From: Actinoplanes octamycinicus
GTDB lineage: Bacteria; Actinomycetota; Actinomycetes; Mycobacteriales; Micromonosporaceae
Assembly: GCF_014205225.1 (NCBI RefSeq)
Contig: NZ_JACHNB010000001.1
Coordinates: 8,103,501-8,167,500, forward strand
Length of the DNA stretch: 64,000 nucleotides
Reading direction: 5' to 3'
The position numbers and the translations under genes were made by a program. Under the pieces are notes generated by a model, which was given only the letters and a program-made list of their open reading frames with translations, had not been told where the DNA came from and did not search any database. Within the stretch, counting starts at the first letter, position 1; the number at the start of each line of letters is the position of its first letter. Positions 42,502 through 51,160 of this stretch are shown here, one piece after another.

Positions 42502-44106
42502 TCAGGCGCGGTCAGCGGCCAGTTCAGCCACACGGGCGCGGACCTGCTGGTTGTGCGGGTCGACGGTGATGGCGGCGCGCAGCAGCTCCAGCGCCTCGGC
42601 TGGTTCCGCGGCGGCGGCCAGGTCCAGGTAGGCGGTGAGTGCCTGGCGGCGGAACCGTTCGCGTGGGGCGGTCACCCAGGGCCAGTCGCAGCCTGCGGCG
42701 AGTTCGCCGGTGTAGGCGTCGACGATGGCCCGCTGGGCTTTGTGCCGCTCTGCCGCGGTGACGGCCTTGTCGAGGGCTGCCACGGCGGCGCGCCATGGGC
42801 GTACGTCGAGATCTGTTGCGGCGGTGAGCCGGTAGCGGCCGTTGGTGTGCTGCAACAGTTCGACGGGCGTGCCTGCTCGCAGGTCTTTGCGCAGGTCGCT
42901 GATCGTGACGTGCAGGCGGCCGGTGATGGTGGCGGGGCGCAGGCCGGGCCAGATCGCGGCGATGATCTCGTGGCCGGTGGCGCCGTCGGGGTGCAGGGCC
43001 AGGTAGGTGAGGACCTGACGGCCGGCGCTGCGGCGCACCGGGACCGGGCGGCCGTCGACGGTCAGTTCCCAGCCGCCGAGCAGGCGTAGTCGCGCCACCC
43101 CCGAGATCCGTTCCGGGTCCGGCGCGGGTGGTGCCGGGTGGGCCATGGTGAGCAGGGTGAACAGGTCCGCGGCGGCGCGCGGGTTGAGCACACACAGGCG
43201 GCGGTCGCGGCTGACGGTGCCGTCGGCGGCGACCTCCCAGCTGGTCGCAGCGTCGCCGGGTCCGGTGCACACCCAGGTGCCCGCGGTGGTCGGCGCCTGC
43301 AGGGTCAACGCGACCTCGCCGGTGGCGAGGTCGTCGAGGTCGTCGACGGCGCGCAGCCCGGCCGGCAGTGGCCCGCTGCGGTACGGGTCGTCGAACAGCT
43401 CGCCGAGGTCGGCCCAGGTCATCACCACCGGGCGGTGAGCGAGCAGCAGGGTGATCAGCAGACCGCGCAGGGCGTCGCGGGCGCCCGGGCCGGTCAGCTG
43501 GATACCGCCGGGTGGCAGGCTGCCCGGGTCGAGCAAGGCAGCCGGACCGGTGCCGCCGTCGGTGGCGGCGGTGATCGCGGTGACGGTGACCGGCAGCGGC
43601 TGCAGGTCCTGCTCACCGGGCGCGGCGGGACGGTAGTCGCGGCGGCGGCGCAGCCAGAGCGCGGCGGCGGTCGTCGCGACGGCCTGGCCGACCGCGGCCG
43701 GCACCCAGCCGGCGCCGTCGGGCAGGTCGACGCCTTGCGCGGCGGCATCGGTGGCCGGTGGGGCCGTGACCGCTGGGGCGGCGACCACCACGGCGGAGCC
43801 GCCGACCACGACCGCGCTGGCCACCGATCCCGCGGTCAGCCGTCCCGGCCGGGGCAGGCTCAGATGGGCCCGGGCGTGCCGGTAGCCGCGGCGCAGCAGG
43901 TGAATGCTGAGCAGCAGCCACAACCCGCCCAGTGGGATGGCGGCCAACGCGATCGCCTTCGCCGGGGTGACCGGGTCGCTTTCGAGCAGCTGGCTCCAGG
44001 ACGGCAACGACCAGTGGGTGAGGCCGACCACGATCAGCACCGGTGGGCCGGCGACCAGGATGCTCGCGACGAGGAGGGCGCCGACGGCCCGGATCGTGCG
44101 GATCAC
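42502..44106 (-). CDS. Membrane protein with C-terminal winged-helix/BTAD domain
   Basis: 534 residues from GTG 44106, chosen because GTGA overlaps the stop of the Hsp70-like gene; the open frame to 44709 upstream is shadow. There are two N-terminal membrane helices (AVGALLVASILVAGPPVLIV, AIALAAIPLGGLWLLLSIHL) and a third at about residue 95 (GSVASAVVVGGSAVVVAAPA). A central cytoplasmic domain has a possible nucleotide-site loop. The C-terminus is SARP-like: a winged helix (VARLRLLGGWELTVDGRPVP, AIWPGLRPATITGRLHVTI) plus BTAD helices. It is a membrane-tethered regulator, probably working with the Hsp70-like protein. Confidence 0.75.
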   Translation of the reverse strand: MIRTIRAVGALLVASILVAGPPVLIVVGLTHWSLPSWSQLLESDPVTPAKAIALAAIPLGGLWLLLSIHLLRRGYRHARAHLSLPRPGRLTAGSVASAVVVGGSAVVVAAPAVTAPPATDAAAQGVDLPDGAGWVPAAVGQAVATTAAALWLRRRRDYRPAAPGEQDLQPLPVTVTAITAATDGGTGPAALLDPGSLPPGGIQLTGPGARDALRGLLITLLLAHRPVVMTWADLGELFDDPYRSGPLPAGLRAVDDLDDLATGEVALTLQAPTTAGTWVCTGPGDAATSWEVAADGTVSRDRRLCVLNPRAAADLFTLLTMAHPAPPAPDPERISGVARLRLLGGWELTVDGRPVPVRRSAGRQVLTYLALHPDGATGHEIIAAIWPGLRPATITGRLHVTISDLRKDLRAGTPVELLQHTNGRYRLTAATDLDVRPWRAAVAALDKAVTAAERHKAQRAIVDAYTGELAAGCDWPWVTAPRERFRRQALTAYLDLAAAAEPAEALELLRAAITVDPHNQQVRARVAELAADRA

Positions 44107-45929
44107 CGCAGCAGCGTCCACAGGCGTTGCATCCACCAGCCCAGCACCGCCACGGCGACTGCGACACCGATCGGGTTCTGCAGCCGCCAATCGGTGATGA
44201 AGAACCCGAACACGCCCAGGGTGGTCGCCGCGATGGCGCGCAGCAGCACGACCCGGACCAGCAGCATGCCGATCCCGACACCGATCAAGGCCACGCCGAT
44301 GCGCTTGGCGGCCACGTACACCACGTGCGGCGCCCACACCCACCAGGAGCTGATCACGTAGGCGAACACCAGGTCCCCCACCGCGATGATCAACAGCGGC
44401 GTCATCGGGAAGGCCAGGAACGCCTCCCAACCGCCGGCCGGCGGGTATGGACGACGGCGAATGATCACAGCGAACGTGATGGCGACCGCCGCGATCGGCA
44501 GGATCGGCAGCAGCGCCCACCGCAGCGGGATCCGATACGGATAGATGAAGTAGAGAGCCGCGCAGACCGCGAACAGGGTGGCGACGATCAGCGCGATGAC
44601 GGTGCCGGCGACCAGCCCGGCCGACAGCTGCTCGCGGCCGTCCCACCGGCCGCGCAGCCGTTCGTCCTGCGCCAGCACCGCACCCAGCCACGGGCCGGCG
44701 GCCAGGCACACGGCCAGCACCAGCAGGCAGGAGATGACCAGCTCACCGTAGTTGGCCATGACCCACCACGGCCGGGTGTGCAGGACCCGCGAACCGCTCA
44801 TGTTCGCGGAGAACACCATGTGCAGGAACATGCCCAACGCCAGCAGACCGGGCAGCAGCAGACCGAGGATCCGGCGCAGCGGCGGGGCGGGCGGCGCCGC
44901 AACCGCGTCGGCCACGCCTGCCGGTGCGGTCGCGTCCGCGGCGCCGAGGACTACGGCTTGGCCGGGTGCCGGGGGCACCTGCACTTCGACGCCGAGGCGC
45001 TGCTCCAGGGCGGGGCGCAGGGCGGGCATCGCGGCGGCGGCGCCGACCGCGTAGACCGCGGACAGGTTCGCCGGGGTCAGCTCGGCCGCCTCGACCGCGG
45101 CCGCGGCCAGGTCCGCGGCCCGCTGCAAGACCGGGGCGGCGGCCTGCTCGACCAGGGCAGCGTTGAGCACGACCGCAGGATCAGGCGGGGGCAGCGGGAC
45201 GGTCACGGCGGGCTGGTGCGAGACCGCTTCTTTTCCGGTACGCATGCTCGCCAGCAGCGGCCACGACGGTGTCCCGCCTTCGACGCCGGCGGCGGGCACC
45301 AGGACGCCGGCGAGTTGCTGGTCGATCGCGTGGCCGCCGGCGTTCGCGTCCTCGAGGGTGGACAGCACCTCGAAACCCGCCGGGCCGCGGCGCAGGACAG
45401 TGGCCTCGGTGGTTGCGCCGACGTCGCAGATCAGCACGAACGCGCCGACCGGGAGCTGTACGCCGGAGCGCAGCTGCTGGTCGGCGGCGGCGATCGGGGC
45501 GTCGACCAGCTGCGGCAGGCCGAGACCGGCCTGGTTGGCGGCGCTGCGCAGCCAGGTGCGCCGGCGCGGACCCCAGCCGGCCGGGACGGTGAGCCGGACG
45601 TCGTCCGGGACGCTGCCGAGGATCCGGTTGGCCTCGGCGGCGAACAGGCGCAGCGTGGCGGCGACGAGGTCGGCGAGGGCGACGCTGCGGCCGTGCCGGG
45701 TGATGGTGGGCGATCGCTCGGCTCGCGGGGCACCGACGAAACCGTCCGGGTCGGTGGCGGCCAGCCGCCACGCGGCGTTGCCGACGGTGATCTGGCCGGC
45801 CTGATCGACATGGGCGGCGCTGGTCGGTTCCGTGCTGCCGTCGATCATCAACGGCTGCGCCGGTTGACCGGGAATGACCAGAACTCCGCGAGTGCAGGCG
45901 GTCCCGTAATCGATCACCAAACGCGGCAT
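44103..45929 (-). CDS. Hsp70-like ATPase domain fused to membrane helices
   Basis: 608 residues from ATG 45929 (45941 is possible). Residues 1-340 resemble the Hsp70/actin-fold nucleotide domain: phosphate-1 loop RLVIDYGTACTRGVLV, VRLTVPAGWGPRRRTWLRSA, phosphate-2 loop LICDVGATTEATVLRRG, and the adenosine motif YAVGAAAAMPALRPALEQRL. No substrate-binding domain follows. Instead residues about 370-600 hold six or more hydrophobic helices (LLLPGLLALGMFLHMVFSAN, LVISCLLVLAVCLAAGPWLG, TLGVFGFFITDW). A chaperone-like ATPase welded to a multi-pass membrane domain is unusual. It is coupled by GTGA to the BTAD gene. Confidence 0.78.
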   Translation of the reverse strand: MPRLVIDYGTACTRGVLVIPGQPAQPLMIDGSTEPTSAAHVDQAGQITVGNAAWRLAATDPDGFVGAPRAERSPTITRHGRSVALADLVAATLRLFAAEANRILGSVPDDVRLTVPAGWGPRRRTWLRSAANQAGLGLPQLVDAPIAAADQQLRSGVQLPVGAFVLICDVGATTEATVLRRGPAGFEVLSTLEDANAGGHAIDQQLAGVLVPAAGVEGGTPSWPLLASMRTGKEAVSHQPAVTVPLPPPDPAVVLNAALVEQAAAPVLQRAADLAAAAVEAAELTPANLSAVYAVGAAAAMPALRPALEQRLGVEVQVPPAPGQAVVLGAADATAPAGVADAVAAPPAPPLRRILGLLLPGLLALGMFLHMVFSANMSGSRVLHTRPWWVMANYGELVISCLLVLAVCLAAGPWLGAVLAQDERLRGRWDGREQLSAGLVAGTVIALIVATLFAVCAALYFIYPYRIPLRWALLPILPIAAVAITFAVIIRRRPYPPAGGWEAFLAFPMTPLLIIAVGDLVFAYVISSWWVWAPHVVYVAAKRIGVALIGVGIGMLLVRVVLLRAIAATTLGVFGFFITDWRLQNPIGVAVAVAVLGWWMQRLWTLLR

Positions 45930-46126
45930 GCCGGGCTGCATGACGGACAGTCAAACAGATGATCGCCGATGCGTCAGCCCCTTAATGGCGGGCATCGGAG
46001 CTATTTCTCGCCATAAATCGTCCGTGACGGCAGCGCGGTCACAACGAACTGTCGCTGCAGATACATCCCGCAGTCACCGAACACGCGCCCTGAGCGCTGA
46101 CGCCGTCACCACCGATGACGCCATTA

Positions 46127-46143
46127 ACAAATTTTAAATTTGT
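46127..46143. promoter_or_regulatory. AT-only 17-bp palindrome
   Basis: ACAAATTTTAAATTTGT is a perfect palindrome with 8-bp arms, almost pure A+T in a very GC-rich genome. It lies between the end of the AlpA-like HTH gene and the start of the Hsp70-like gene. It could be an operator for the HTH protein, a terminator, or a promoter element. Confidence 0.5.
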
Positions 46144-46158
46144 CAATTTTCGTTTCCG

Positions 46159-46425
46159 TCACGCTTTCGCCACCGACCTCGCGGTTCGCGGCCTCCAACA
46201 CTGCAGGATCCACAGCTCTATCTCTGACTCCAGCCAGATCCGGCCGAGGCTCAGCTCTGTGTACGGCGCTGGGAAATCCTCGCGGCAGGTGAGCTGCTGC
46301 ACGCGCTGCCGGCTGACCCCAAGCCGCTTGGTGATCTCACCGGAGGCCATCAACCGAGGTCCTTGGCCCCGACGCCAGCAGCGCACACGATCCAGGTCGC
46401 CGTCCGTCGTCCCTTCCCCGCTCAT
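46159..46425 (-). CDS. AlpA-like/excisionase-type HTH protein
   Basis: 88 residues from ATG 46425, coupled as ATGA to the small gene upstream. The helix-turn-helix is LMASGEITKRLGVSRQRVQQ, followed by DFPAPYTELSLGRIWLESEI and ELWILQCWRPR, which is the MerR/AlpA-like fold of excisionases and prophage regulators. It could control excision or the Hsp70-BTAD pair just downstream, with the nearby AT palindrome as a target. No integrase gene is found near it. Confidence 0.7.
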   Translation of the reverse strand: MSGEGTTDGDLDRVRCWRRGQGPRLMASGEITKRLGVSRQRVQQLTCREDFPAPYTELSLGRIWLESEIELWILQCWRPRTARSVAKA

Positions 46426-46637
46426 CGCGCCACCCGACGTTCGCCCGTGCGCCGGTGGTCCGACCCATTGGCACGTTCCGTTGGCGAGGTCGCTGCGGTG
46501 TTCTGCTGCGACATCAGCGCCCATTTGGTGGCGTTCTTCGTAGCGAAATCGTCGACGACCGAGGGGTTGATCGTGCCCCCGGTCGAGCGCCGTGCCGGCC
46601 ATGCCTCGGTCACGTGTGAGCGGCGGTCCCGTGCCAT
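46422..46637 (-). CDS. Small hypothetical protein upstream of AlpA-like gene
   Basis: 71 residues, basic. ATG 46637 follows an AAAGGGA ribosome site at good spacing, and the stop overlaps the next start by 4 bp. The sequence (MARDRRSHVTEAWPARRSTG, then VVDDFATKNATKWALMSQQN) matches no family I know. The gene structure, not the sequence, supports it. Confidence 0.45.
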   Translation of the reverse strand: MARDRRSHVTEAWPARRSTGGTINPSVVDDFATKNATKWALMSQQNTAATSPTERANGSDHRRTGERRVAR

Positions 46638-46817
46638 CGAAGTCCCTTTCCGGTGAAGAAGCCGAGCGGTGCGGCGGCCGCACGTGCCCGGGGGCGATCG
46701 GGTGCCGGGTGCGCATTCGGAGACGTGGGATGCGCGCCCGGCGGCCGGGCCCGACGCGTAGGGCGCCGGGCCCGGGGCCGGTCACCGCGCGGGCGGGCGG
46801 GGCCCGCGCGGTGGCGG

Positions 46818-46853
46818 GGTCAGCGGTGACCCGGTGACAGGGTGCCGCTGACC
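46818..46853 (-). terminator. Hairpin after GNAT gene
   Basis: GGTCAGCGG and CCGCTGACC form a 9-bp stem, with inner CCC/GGG pairing. It lies 74 bp past the GNAT stop. The surrounding 46640-46926 (about 290 bases) otherwise holds no gene. Confidence 0.55.
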
Positions 46854-46926
46854 GTGAGGGCGAGAATCTGGGCAACACCCCGGGCGTGGCCGCTCGGTTC
46901 CGGTGTGCCGCCGGTCCTCGCCGGAC

Positions 46927-47529
46927 TCAGGTCGGGGGCCGCCACATCGGGTACAGGTTCGGGCCACCCGGAACGATCGGGTACGGGGTGAGCCGCTCAT
47001 AGCCGTACCGCTGGTAGAGAGCGCTGTTGCGCTGTCCGGTTGCTTCCAGGTAGGCGGGCCGGTGCTGCTGGTCAAGCTGGCTGTGCTGGTGCTGCAGCAG
47101 CGTGCTGCCGAGCCGGTGGCCTTGCTCGCCGGGTCGCACGGCGATTAGGGCCAGGTAGGTGTGTGGTCTGCCGTGGGGATGGTGTCGCCGCATCGCTTCG
47201 TCGAGGGCTTGGAAGCGGGGCAGGGCGGTGCCGGTGATCGCGGCGAGCCGCTGGTCGTAGTCGGTGATCGGGGCGATGGGCTGGTCGGTGATGTCGTACC
47301 AGACCGCGGCGGCGCCCTGGTCGATGAGGTGGACGTGTCCGTGTGCGGTGGCGTGTTCGGCGAGCATGGTGAAGTAGTCGGGGTAGATGCGGCGGCGTAC
47401 CGTGCGGTCGGGTTCGAGCCAGTCGGCGAGGTCGCCGTCGAGGAACGCGGCCGCGAGGATCCGAGCGATCTTGGTGGTGTCCTGGCTGGTGGCGCGGCGG
47501 ATGCGGGTGGCGATGTCAGTGGGTGCCAT
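46927..47529 (-). CDS. GNAT-family N-acetyltransferase
   Basis: 200 residues from ATG 47529, which shares one base with the permease stop (TGATG). GNAT motifs: helix DTTKIARILAAAFLDGDLAD, strand TYLALIAVRPGEQGHRLGST with the acetyl-CoA pyrophosphate loop (Q-G-x-R-L/G-S), then PAYLEATGQRNSALYQRYGY. This form is common in actinobacteria and often acetylates amines or antibiotics. Coupling to an amino-acid/amine permease suggests that its substrate is what the permease carries. Confidence 0.85.
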   Translation of the reverse strand: MAPTDIATRIRRATSQDTTKIARILAAAFLDGDLADWLEPDRTVRRRIYPDYFTMLAEHATAHGHVHLIDQGAAAVWYDITDQPIAPITDYDQRLAAITGTALPRFQALDEAMRRHHPHGRPHTYLALIAVRPGEQGHRLGSTLLQHQHSQLDQQHRPAYLEATGQRNSALYQRYGYERLTPYPIVPGGPNLYPMWRPPT

Positions 47530-49049
47530 CAGGCGTCCCACCGGCCGCTCGGGGTGGCCGGCTGGCTGGTGGCGTCCATCAGCGGCCTGGTGGCGCCGGC
47601 GCCGATGACGGCGTAGACGCGGGGCCGGGCGCCGCGTAGGCAGAGCGCCCACAGCATGCCGAGCAGCGCGGCGATCGCGAATCCGCCGGGGAAGATCCAC
47701 CGCCAGGGTGAGGTCGGGGCGACGCCGAGCAGCACGTTGAACTGCTGCACGGTCAGGTAGAGGATCCAGCCCAGTGCCCCGGCGGCCACGACCGGCGCGA
47801 GCAGGCCGCGGCCGGCGCCGACCCCGATGCGGTTGTCGGGGTGCAGGAAGTAGGCGGCGACCGCGATCGAGGTGACGAACATGAGGATCAGGACGCCGAG
47901 CCCACCGGTCACGGTGATCCAGAAGAACAGGTTGATCATCGGGTCCCAGCCGGCGTAGGCGTAGGCGCAGAGCACTGCGATCGCGATGACGCTTTGGGTG
48001 AGCGATGCGACCTTGGGCGAGCGGGAGCGGACGCTGGTGCGGGCGAGCGCTCGGGGTAGGACGCCTTCGCGGCCGAGGGCGAAGAAGTAGCGGGCGCAGG
48101 TGTTGTGGAACGACAGGAGGGCGGCGAACAAGCTGGTGATGAACAGCAGATGCCCGACGATGAGCAGGAGCGACGGCAGATACGGGGCGGCCAGGTCGAA
48201 GATCAGTTCGGTGCCGTGCTCGGTCGCGGCGGCCACAATCGCGTCCGGACCGACCGCGACGGTCATGGCCAGCGCGCACAGGCTGTAGAGCACGCCGATG
48301 ATCGCCAAGGCGAGGTAGGTGGCTCGGCGGACGGTGCGCTGCGGATCCCTGGACTCCTCAGAGAACACGGCCGTGCCTTCGAAGCCCACGAAGCCGGTGA
48401 TCGCCGTGACCAAAACCGCGCCGATCCCAGGGGTGAGCAGCTGCGCCGGGGTGATGGCCGTGAGGTCGACGTGGCCTGCGGCCGGATGAGTGACGTGCAC
48501 GCCGGCGAGCACAACCGCGACGGCGATCTCCGCGATCAGCAGGACGGCCAGGACCCGGCCGTTCAAATCAATCCGCCGGACCCCGAGCACGGCGACCAGG
48601 ACCCAGCCGGTCAGCGCCCACAGCCACCACGGCGTACCCCAGCCGGTGTGCGCGTCGACGAACGCGGCGGTGACCACGCCCAAGCCGCCGTAGAGACCGA
48701 TCTGCATCGCGTTGTAGGCCACGACCGCGATCGCTGAGGCTCCGACGCCGGGGATTCGGCCGAGGCCGTGGGTGACGTAGGTGTAGAAGGCGCCGGAGTT
48801 GACGACCTGGCGGGACATCGCCACGTAGCCGACCGAGAAGACACCCAGGACCAGGGCAACGAGCAGATAGCCGACCGGGATGCCGATCACGCCAGTGACG
48901 GCCCAGCCGGTGGTGGCACCGCCGGCGATGACGGTCAGCGGCGCGGCGGCGGCCATCACCATGAAAACGACTGGCCATACACCGAGCCGGCCCGCGGCCA
49001 GGGTCTGCTCGACGGTGTTCACCGGCCGGGTTCGAGAGGGATAGGACAC
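47529..49049 (-). CDS. APC-family amino acid permease
   Basis: 506 residues with about twelve membrane helices. APC landmarks: LGVWPVVFMVMAAAAPLTVI near the N-terminus, VNSGAFYTYVTHGLGRIPGV, AITGFVGFEGTAVFSEESRD (the family's helix-6 F-E-x-x-A...E-E motif), and LSFHNTCARYFFALGREGVL. It imports amino acids or polyamines with protons. The gene is coupled to a GNAT acetyltransferase, an arrangement seen where an amine is taken up and modified or a toxic amine neutralised. It is preceded by a 64-bp gap after the GPP34 gene. Confidence 0.9.
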   Translation of the reverse strand: MSYPSRTRPVNTVEQTLAAGRLGVWPVVFMVMAAAAPLTVIAGGATTGWAVTGVIGIPVGYLLVALVLGVFSVGYVAMSRQVVNSGAFYTYVTHGLGRIPGVGASAIAVVAYNAMQIGLYGGLGVVTAAFVDAHTGWGTPWWLWALTGWVLVAVLGVRRIDLNGRVLAVLLIAEIAVAVVLAGVHVTHPAAGHVDLTAITPAQLLTPGIGAVLVTAITGFVGFEGTAVFSEESRDPQRTVRRATYLALAIIGVLYSLCALAMTVAVGPDAIVAAATEHGTELIFDLAAPYLPSLLLIVGHLLFITSLFAALLSFHNTCARYFFALGREGVLPRALARTSVRSRSPKVASLTQSVIAIAVLCAYAYAGWDPMINLFFWITVTGGLGVLILMFVTSIAVAAYFLHPDNRIGVGAGRGLLAPVVAAGALGWILYLTVQQFNVLLGVAPTSPWRWIFPGGFAIAALLGMLWALCLRGARPRVYAVIGAGATRPLMDATSQPATPSGRWDA

Positions 49050-49113
49050 GGAAGAAGCTCCTGTCAGACGACGAATCCGAGAAGCGGGGAACCAGGGGTG
49101 GGAGGGCGGCTGG

Positions 49114-49998
49114 TCAGACGCCGACCGTGATGGTGTTGCTGACCAGCCGGTCGAGGTGACGCAGCAGGTCGGGGACCGGGTGCCGGGTGCGTCGGCTGTC
49201 CTGGCAGAGCCGGTCGATCACATGAGCCGGGCTGCTGAACACCCGCTGGTACACGCCGGTGGACAGGCACAACCCGACCAGCACCCGATCGAACTCGTCG
49301 AGCTCGCGTCCGTGCTCGGCGGCGGTGTTCAACCGCGCGCAGGCCCAGTACGCCCGGTTGTTGCTGGTCGGCTCGTAGACGACCCGCGGCGGCCCGAACA
49401 GCAGCCGCCGGCGGGGCACCTCAAGGAGGTCACCGGACCGCACGAGCCGCTGCGCCACCTGGTGGTAGATGTCAGCCCGGCCCGTGGTGGGCGCGGTGGG
49501 GCGGGCGGACAGGTAGCGCAGCCAATCCAGCACCGGCAACGGCTGCGGCTGGCTCGCGATCTCGGTCAGGACGGTGTGCGCGAGCGCCTCCTGCGGCGGC
49601 CGCTGATCGGTGACGACCAGAAGGTCGTTGTCGACCGTGACATGCCCGGTGACCGCCAGCTCGGCGATCACCGCACAGGCCAGCCCGGCACCGGCGAGGT
49701 CCCGGTCGACGCGCAGCCGGGCACCGTCATGGGCCAGACGGAACAGGTCGTCGGCCAGCAACGGCCACGACGTCTTCCGCGCCGGTGCCGGGCTGTAGCG
49801 CTGGGAGGAGGCGGCCGGATGGCCGGGTACCGCGGCATAGGGCGCCTCCACGGTCGGCAGCTGCTGCGTCTGTCTCGACGCGGCCTGGTCGAAGACCGGC
49901 TGCGGCGGGTAGCCGGACGGGGTGGGGCCGGCGGCGTGCCGACCCGGTGACACCGACGGGCGCGGATCGGAGTGTTCCCACGGATCAGGCAAAGGCAT
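49114..49998 (-). CDS. GPP34 (GOLPH3-like) family protein
   Basis: 294 residues from ATG 49998. The first 80 residues are Pro/Gln-rich and disordered. The rest is the helical GPP34 domain: LLADDLFRLAHDGARLRVDR, LAGAGLACAVIAELAVTGHV, TVDNDLLVVTDQRPPQEALA, VPRRRLLFGPPRVVYEP. Golgi GOLPH3 binds phosphatidylinositol 4-phosphate; bacterial members, numerous in actinomycetes, have no assigned role but may bind membrane lipids. It precedes the permease gene on the same strand. Confidence 0.82.
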   Translation of the reverse strand: MPLPDPWEHSDPRPSVSPGRHAAGPTPSGYPPQPVFDQAASRQTQQLPTVEAPYAAVPGHPAASSQRYSPAPARKTSWPLLADDLFRLAHDGARLRVDRDLAGAGLACAVIAELAVTGHVTVDNDLLVVTDQRPPQEALAHTVLTEIASQPQPLPVLDWLRYLSARPTAPTTGRADIYHQVAQRLVRSGDLLEVPRRRLLFGPPRVVYEPTSNNRAYWACARLNTAAEHGRELDEFDRVLVGLCLSTGVYQRVFSSPAHVIDRLCQDSRRTRHPVPDLLRHLDRLVSNTITVGV

Positions 49999-50266
49999 AA
50001 GACCCCCGAACGAATACGGACACACGGATAGGAGGAGACGGTGTGAGCAGCGGGTACGGCATGCGGTGCACGAGCGGCAGGCGCCGCTCCCTGCCCCGCC
50101 CTGGAGGCACGCGGCCCGGCCAGGAACATCCCGGCTGGAACGGCACGGGAGCTGTCTGGCGAGTACCGGAACGCCTCGGCGTGCACCGGCGTTGACGGCG
50201 TGCAGGGCAGGCCGGACAGTTCCTGCAGCGTGAGCCGCTCACCCCGGCATCTGTTCGGTCCGGCGC

Positions 50267-50599
50267 TCACTGTGCCCCGATGACTGTCGATCCGGCTGGC
50301 CGTAGTGACCGCCACTCGGCGAGCTGCTCGGCGGCCAGGCGGTCCTGCGCGGCCATCGCCGCGACCAGCTCCGCCTCGGTGCAGCCGGCTGCGTGGGTGA
50401 AGTGGCGCCAGCGCACGCGGTGTTGGGCCCGAAAGCCGGCCGCTTCGCCGTTGCGGCTGTCCCACCAGGTCACCGACCAGCCCGGGTGTTCACGATCCAG
50501 GCGCTCGCAATCGTCCAGCCGCTCGTCGGGCCAGCCGAGCCGCTCGGCGATCACCCGCCGGTTGCGCCAGGACAGGCTGGTCTCGTCCGGCCCGGTCAC
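50267..50599 (-). CDS. Small hypothetical protein, overlap chain gene 4
   Basis: 110 residues from GTG 50599, coupled by GTGA to the zinc-finger gene before it. Acidic and helical, with Trp-rich motifs (SLSWRNRRVIAERLGWPDER, GWSVTWWDSRNGEAAGF) and a C-terminal helix ELVAAMAAQDRLAAEQLAEW. No family is known to me. It ends a chain of four tiny genes that overlap by 1-4 bp. The 268 bases after it hold no gene. Confidence 0.5.
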   Translation of the reverse strand: MTGPDETSLSWRNRRVIAERLGWPDERLDDCERLDREHPGWSVTWWDSRNGEAAGFRAQHRVRWRHFTHAAGCTEAELVAAMAAQDRLAAEQLAEWRSLRPAGSTVIGAQ

Positions 50600-50766
50600 C
50601 GTGTCACCACCAGAGCAATGGCCGGCCGCCGCCGGCTCTCGTGAACCTGGCCGGTTCTCAGGAACGGGCGCCGGGCGATCCGGTTGGTGCATTGCTGGCC
50701 GATGCCGGCGCCGCACGCCGGACAGCTCACCGCGAACGGGTGGATCTGCTGATCGCCGGCGCGCAT
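50596..50766 (-). CDS. Small zinc-finger protein, overlap chain gene 3
   Basis: 56 residues from ATG 50766, which shares one base with the previous stop (TGATG). It has the short zinc ribbon VSCPACGAGIGQQCTNR followed by FLRTGQVHESRR, so C-x2-C-x6-C plus a His, a form common in actinophages and actinobacterial elements. It probably binds DNA, RNA or protein. Too small for further assignment. Confidence 0.55.
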   Translation of the reverse strand: MRAGDQQIHPFAVSCPACGAGIGQQCTNRIARRPFLRTGQVHESRRRPAIALVVTR

Positions 50767-51011
50767 CAGGACACCTCGCAGAACCGGTCGATCGACCACA
50801 CCAGCTCGTCGGGGTAGACGCACTCCACCGACTCCTCGCCCCCGGGCCAGGGCCTGCTCGCCTGATACACCCACCGCTGCGGCGAACAACCGGGCAGGCA
50901 CAGCGCCGGGGCGTAGCTCACGACCCAACCCGGCAACTCACTGGCAAGCAGGGAGACCGCCATCTGCGGGTCGAGGGGCCAGACTCGGGACCGCCGGACC
51001 GGCCGCTTCAC
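50766..51011 (-). CDS. Small hypothetical protein, overlap chain gene 2
   Basis: 81 residues from GTG 51011, coupled by GTGA to the gene before. It begins KRPVRRSRVWPLDPQMAVSL and continues ELPGWVVSYAPALCLPGCSP, QRWVYQASRPWPGGEESVEC. Compact and Trp-rich, with three Cys. No family is recognised. Confidence 0.45.
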   Translation of the reverse strand: MKRPVRRSRVWPLDPQMAVSLLASELPGWVVSYAPALCLPGCSPQRWVYQASRPWPGGEESVECVYPDELVWSIDRFCEVS

Positions 51012-51160
51012 GGCAGCCTCCGGATCAGCGCGGCGAGCGCGGCCTGCTGCCGCCGAGCCGGGCACGGATACGCGTCCACCCCGCACCTGCACCCCACCGT
51101 CCACGGCCGGCAACGCCTCCACCGCCGGCACCGACCGTGCCCGATCACCGTGCTGCGCAT
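51008..51160 (-). CDS. Small Cys/Arg-rich protein, overlap chain gene 1
   Basis: 50 residues from ATG 51160 after GGAGG at 5-base spacing. The sequence is basic with four Cys (HGRCRRWRRCRPWTVGCRCG, DAYPCPARR). It is coupled to the next gene by GTGA. The strong ribosome site and overlap suggest it is translated, but the function is unknown. Confidence 0.4.
   Translation of the reverse strand: MRSTVIGHGRCRRWRRCRPWTVGCRCGVDAYPCPARRQQAALAALIRRLP

Noticed and set aside
44043..45962. 639-residue plus-strand frame opposite the Hsp70-like gene
   Set aside because: Composed of Arg/Gly/Gln/Asp low-complexity sequence; shadow frame.
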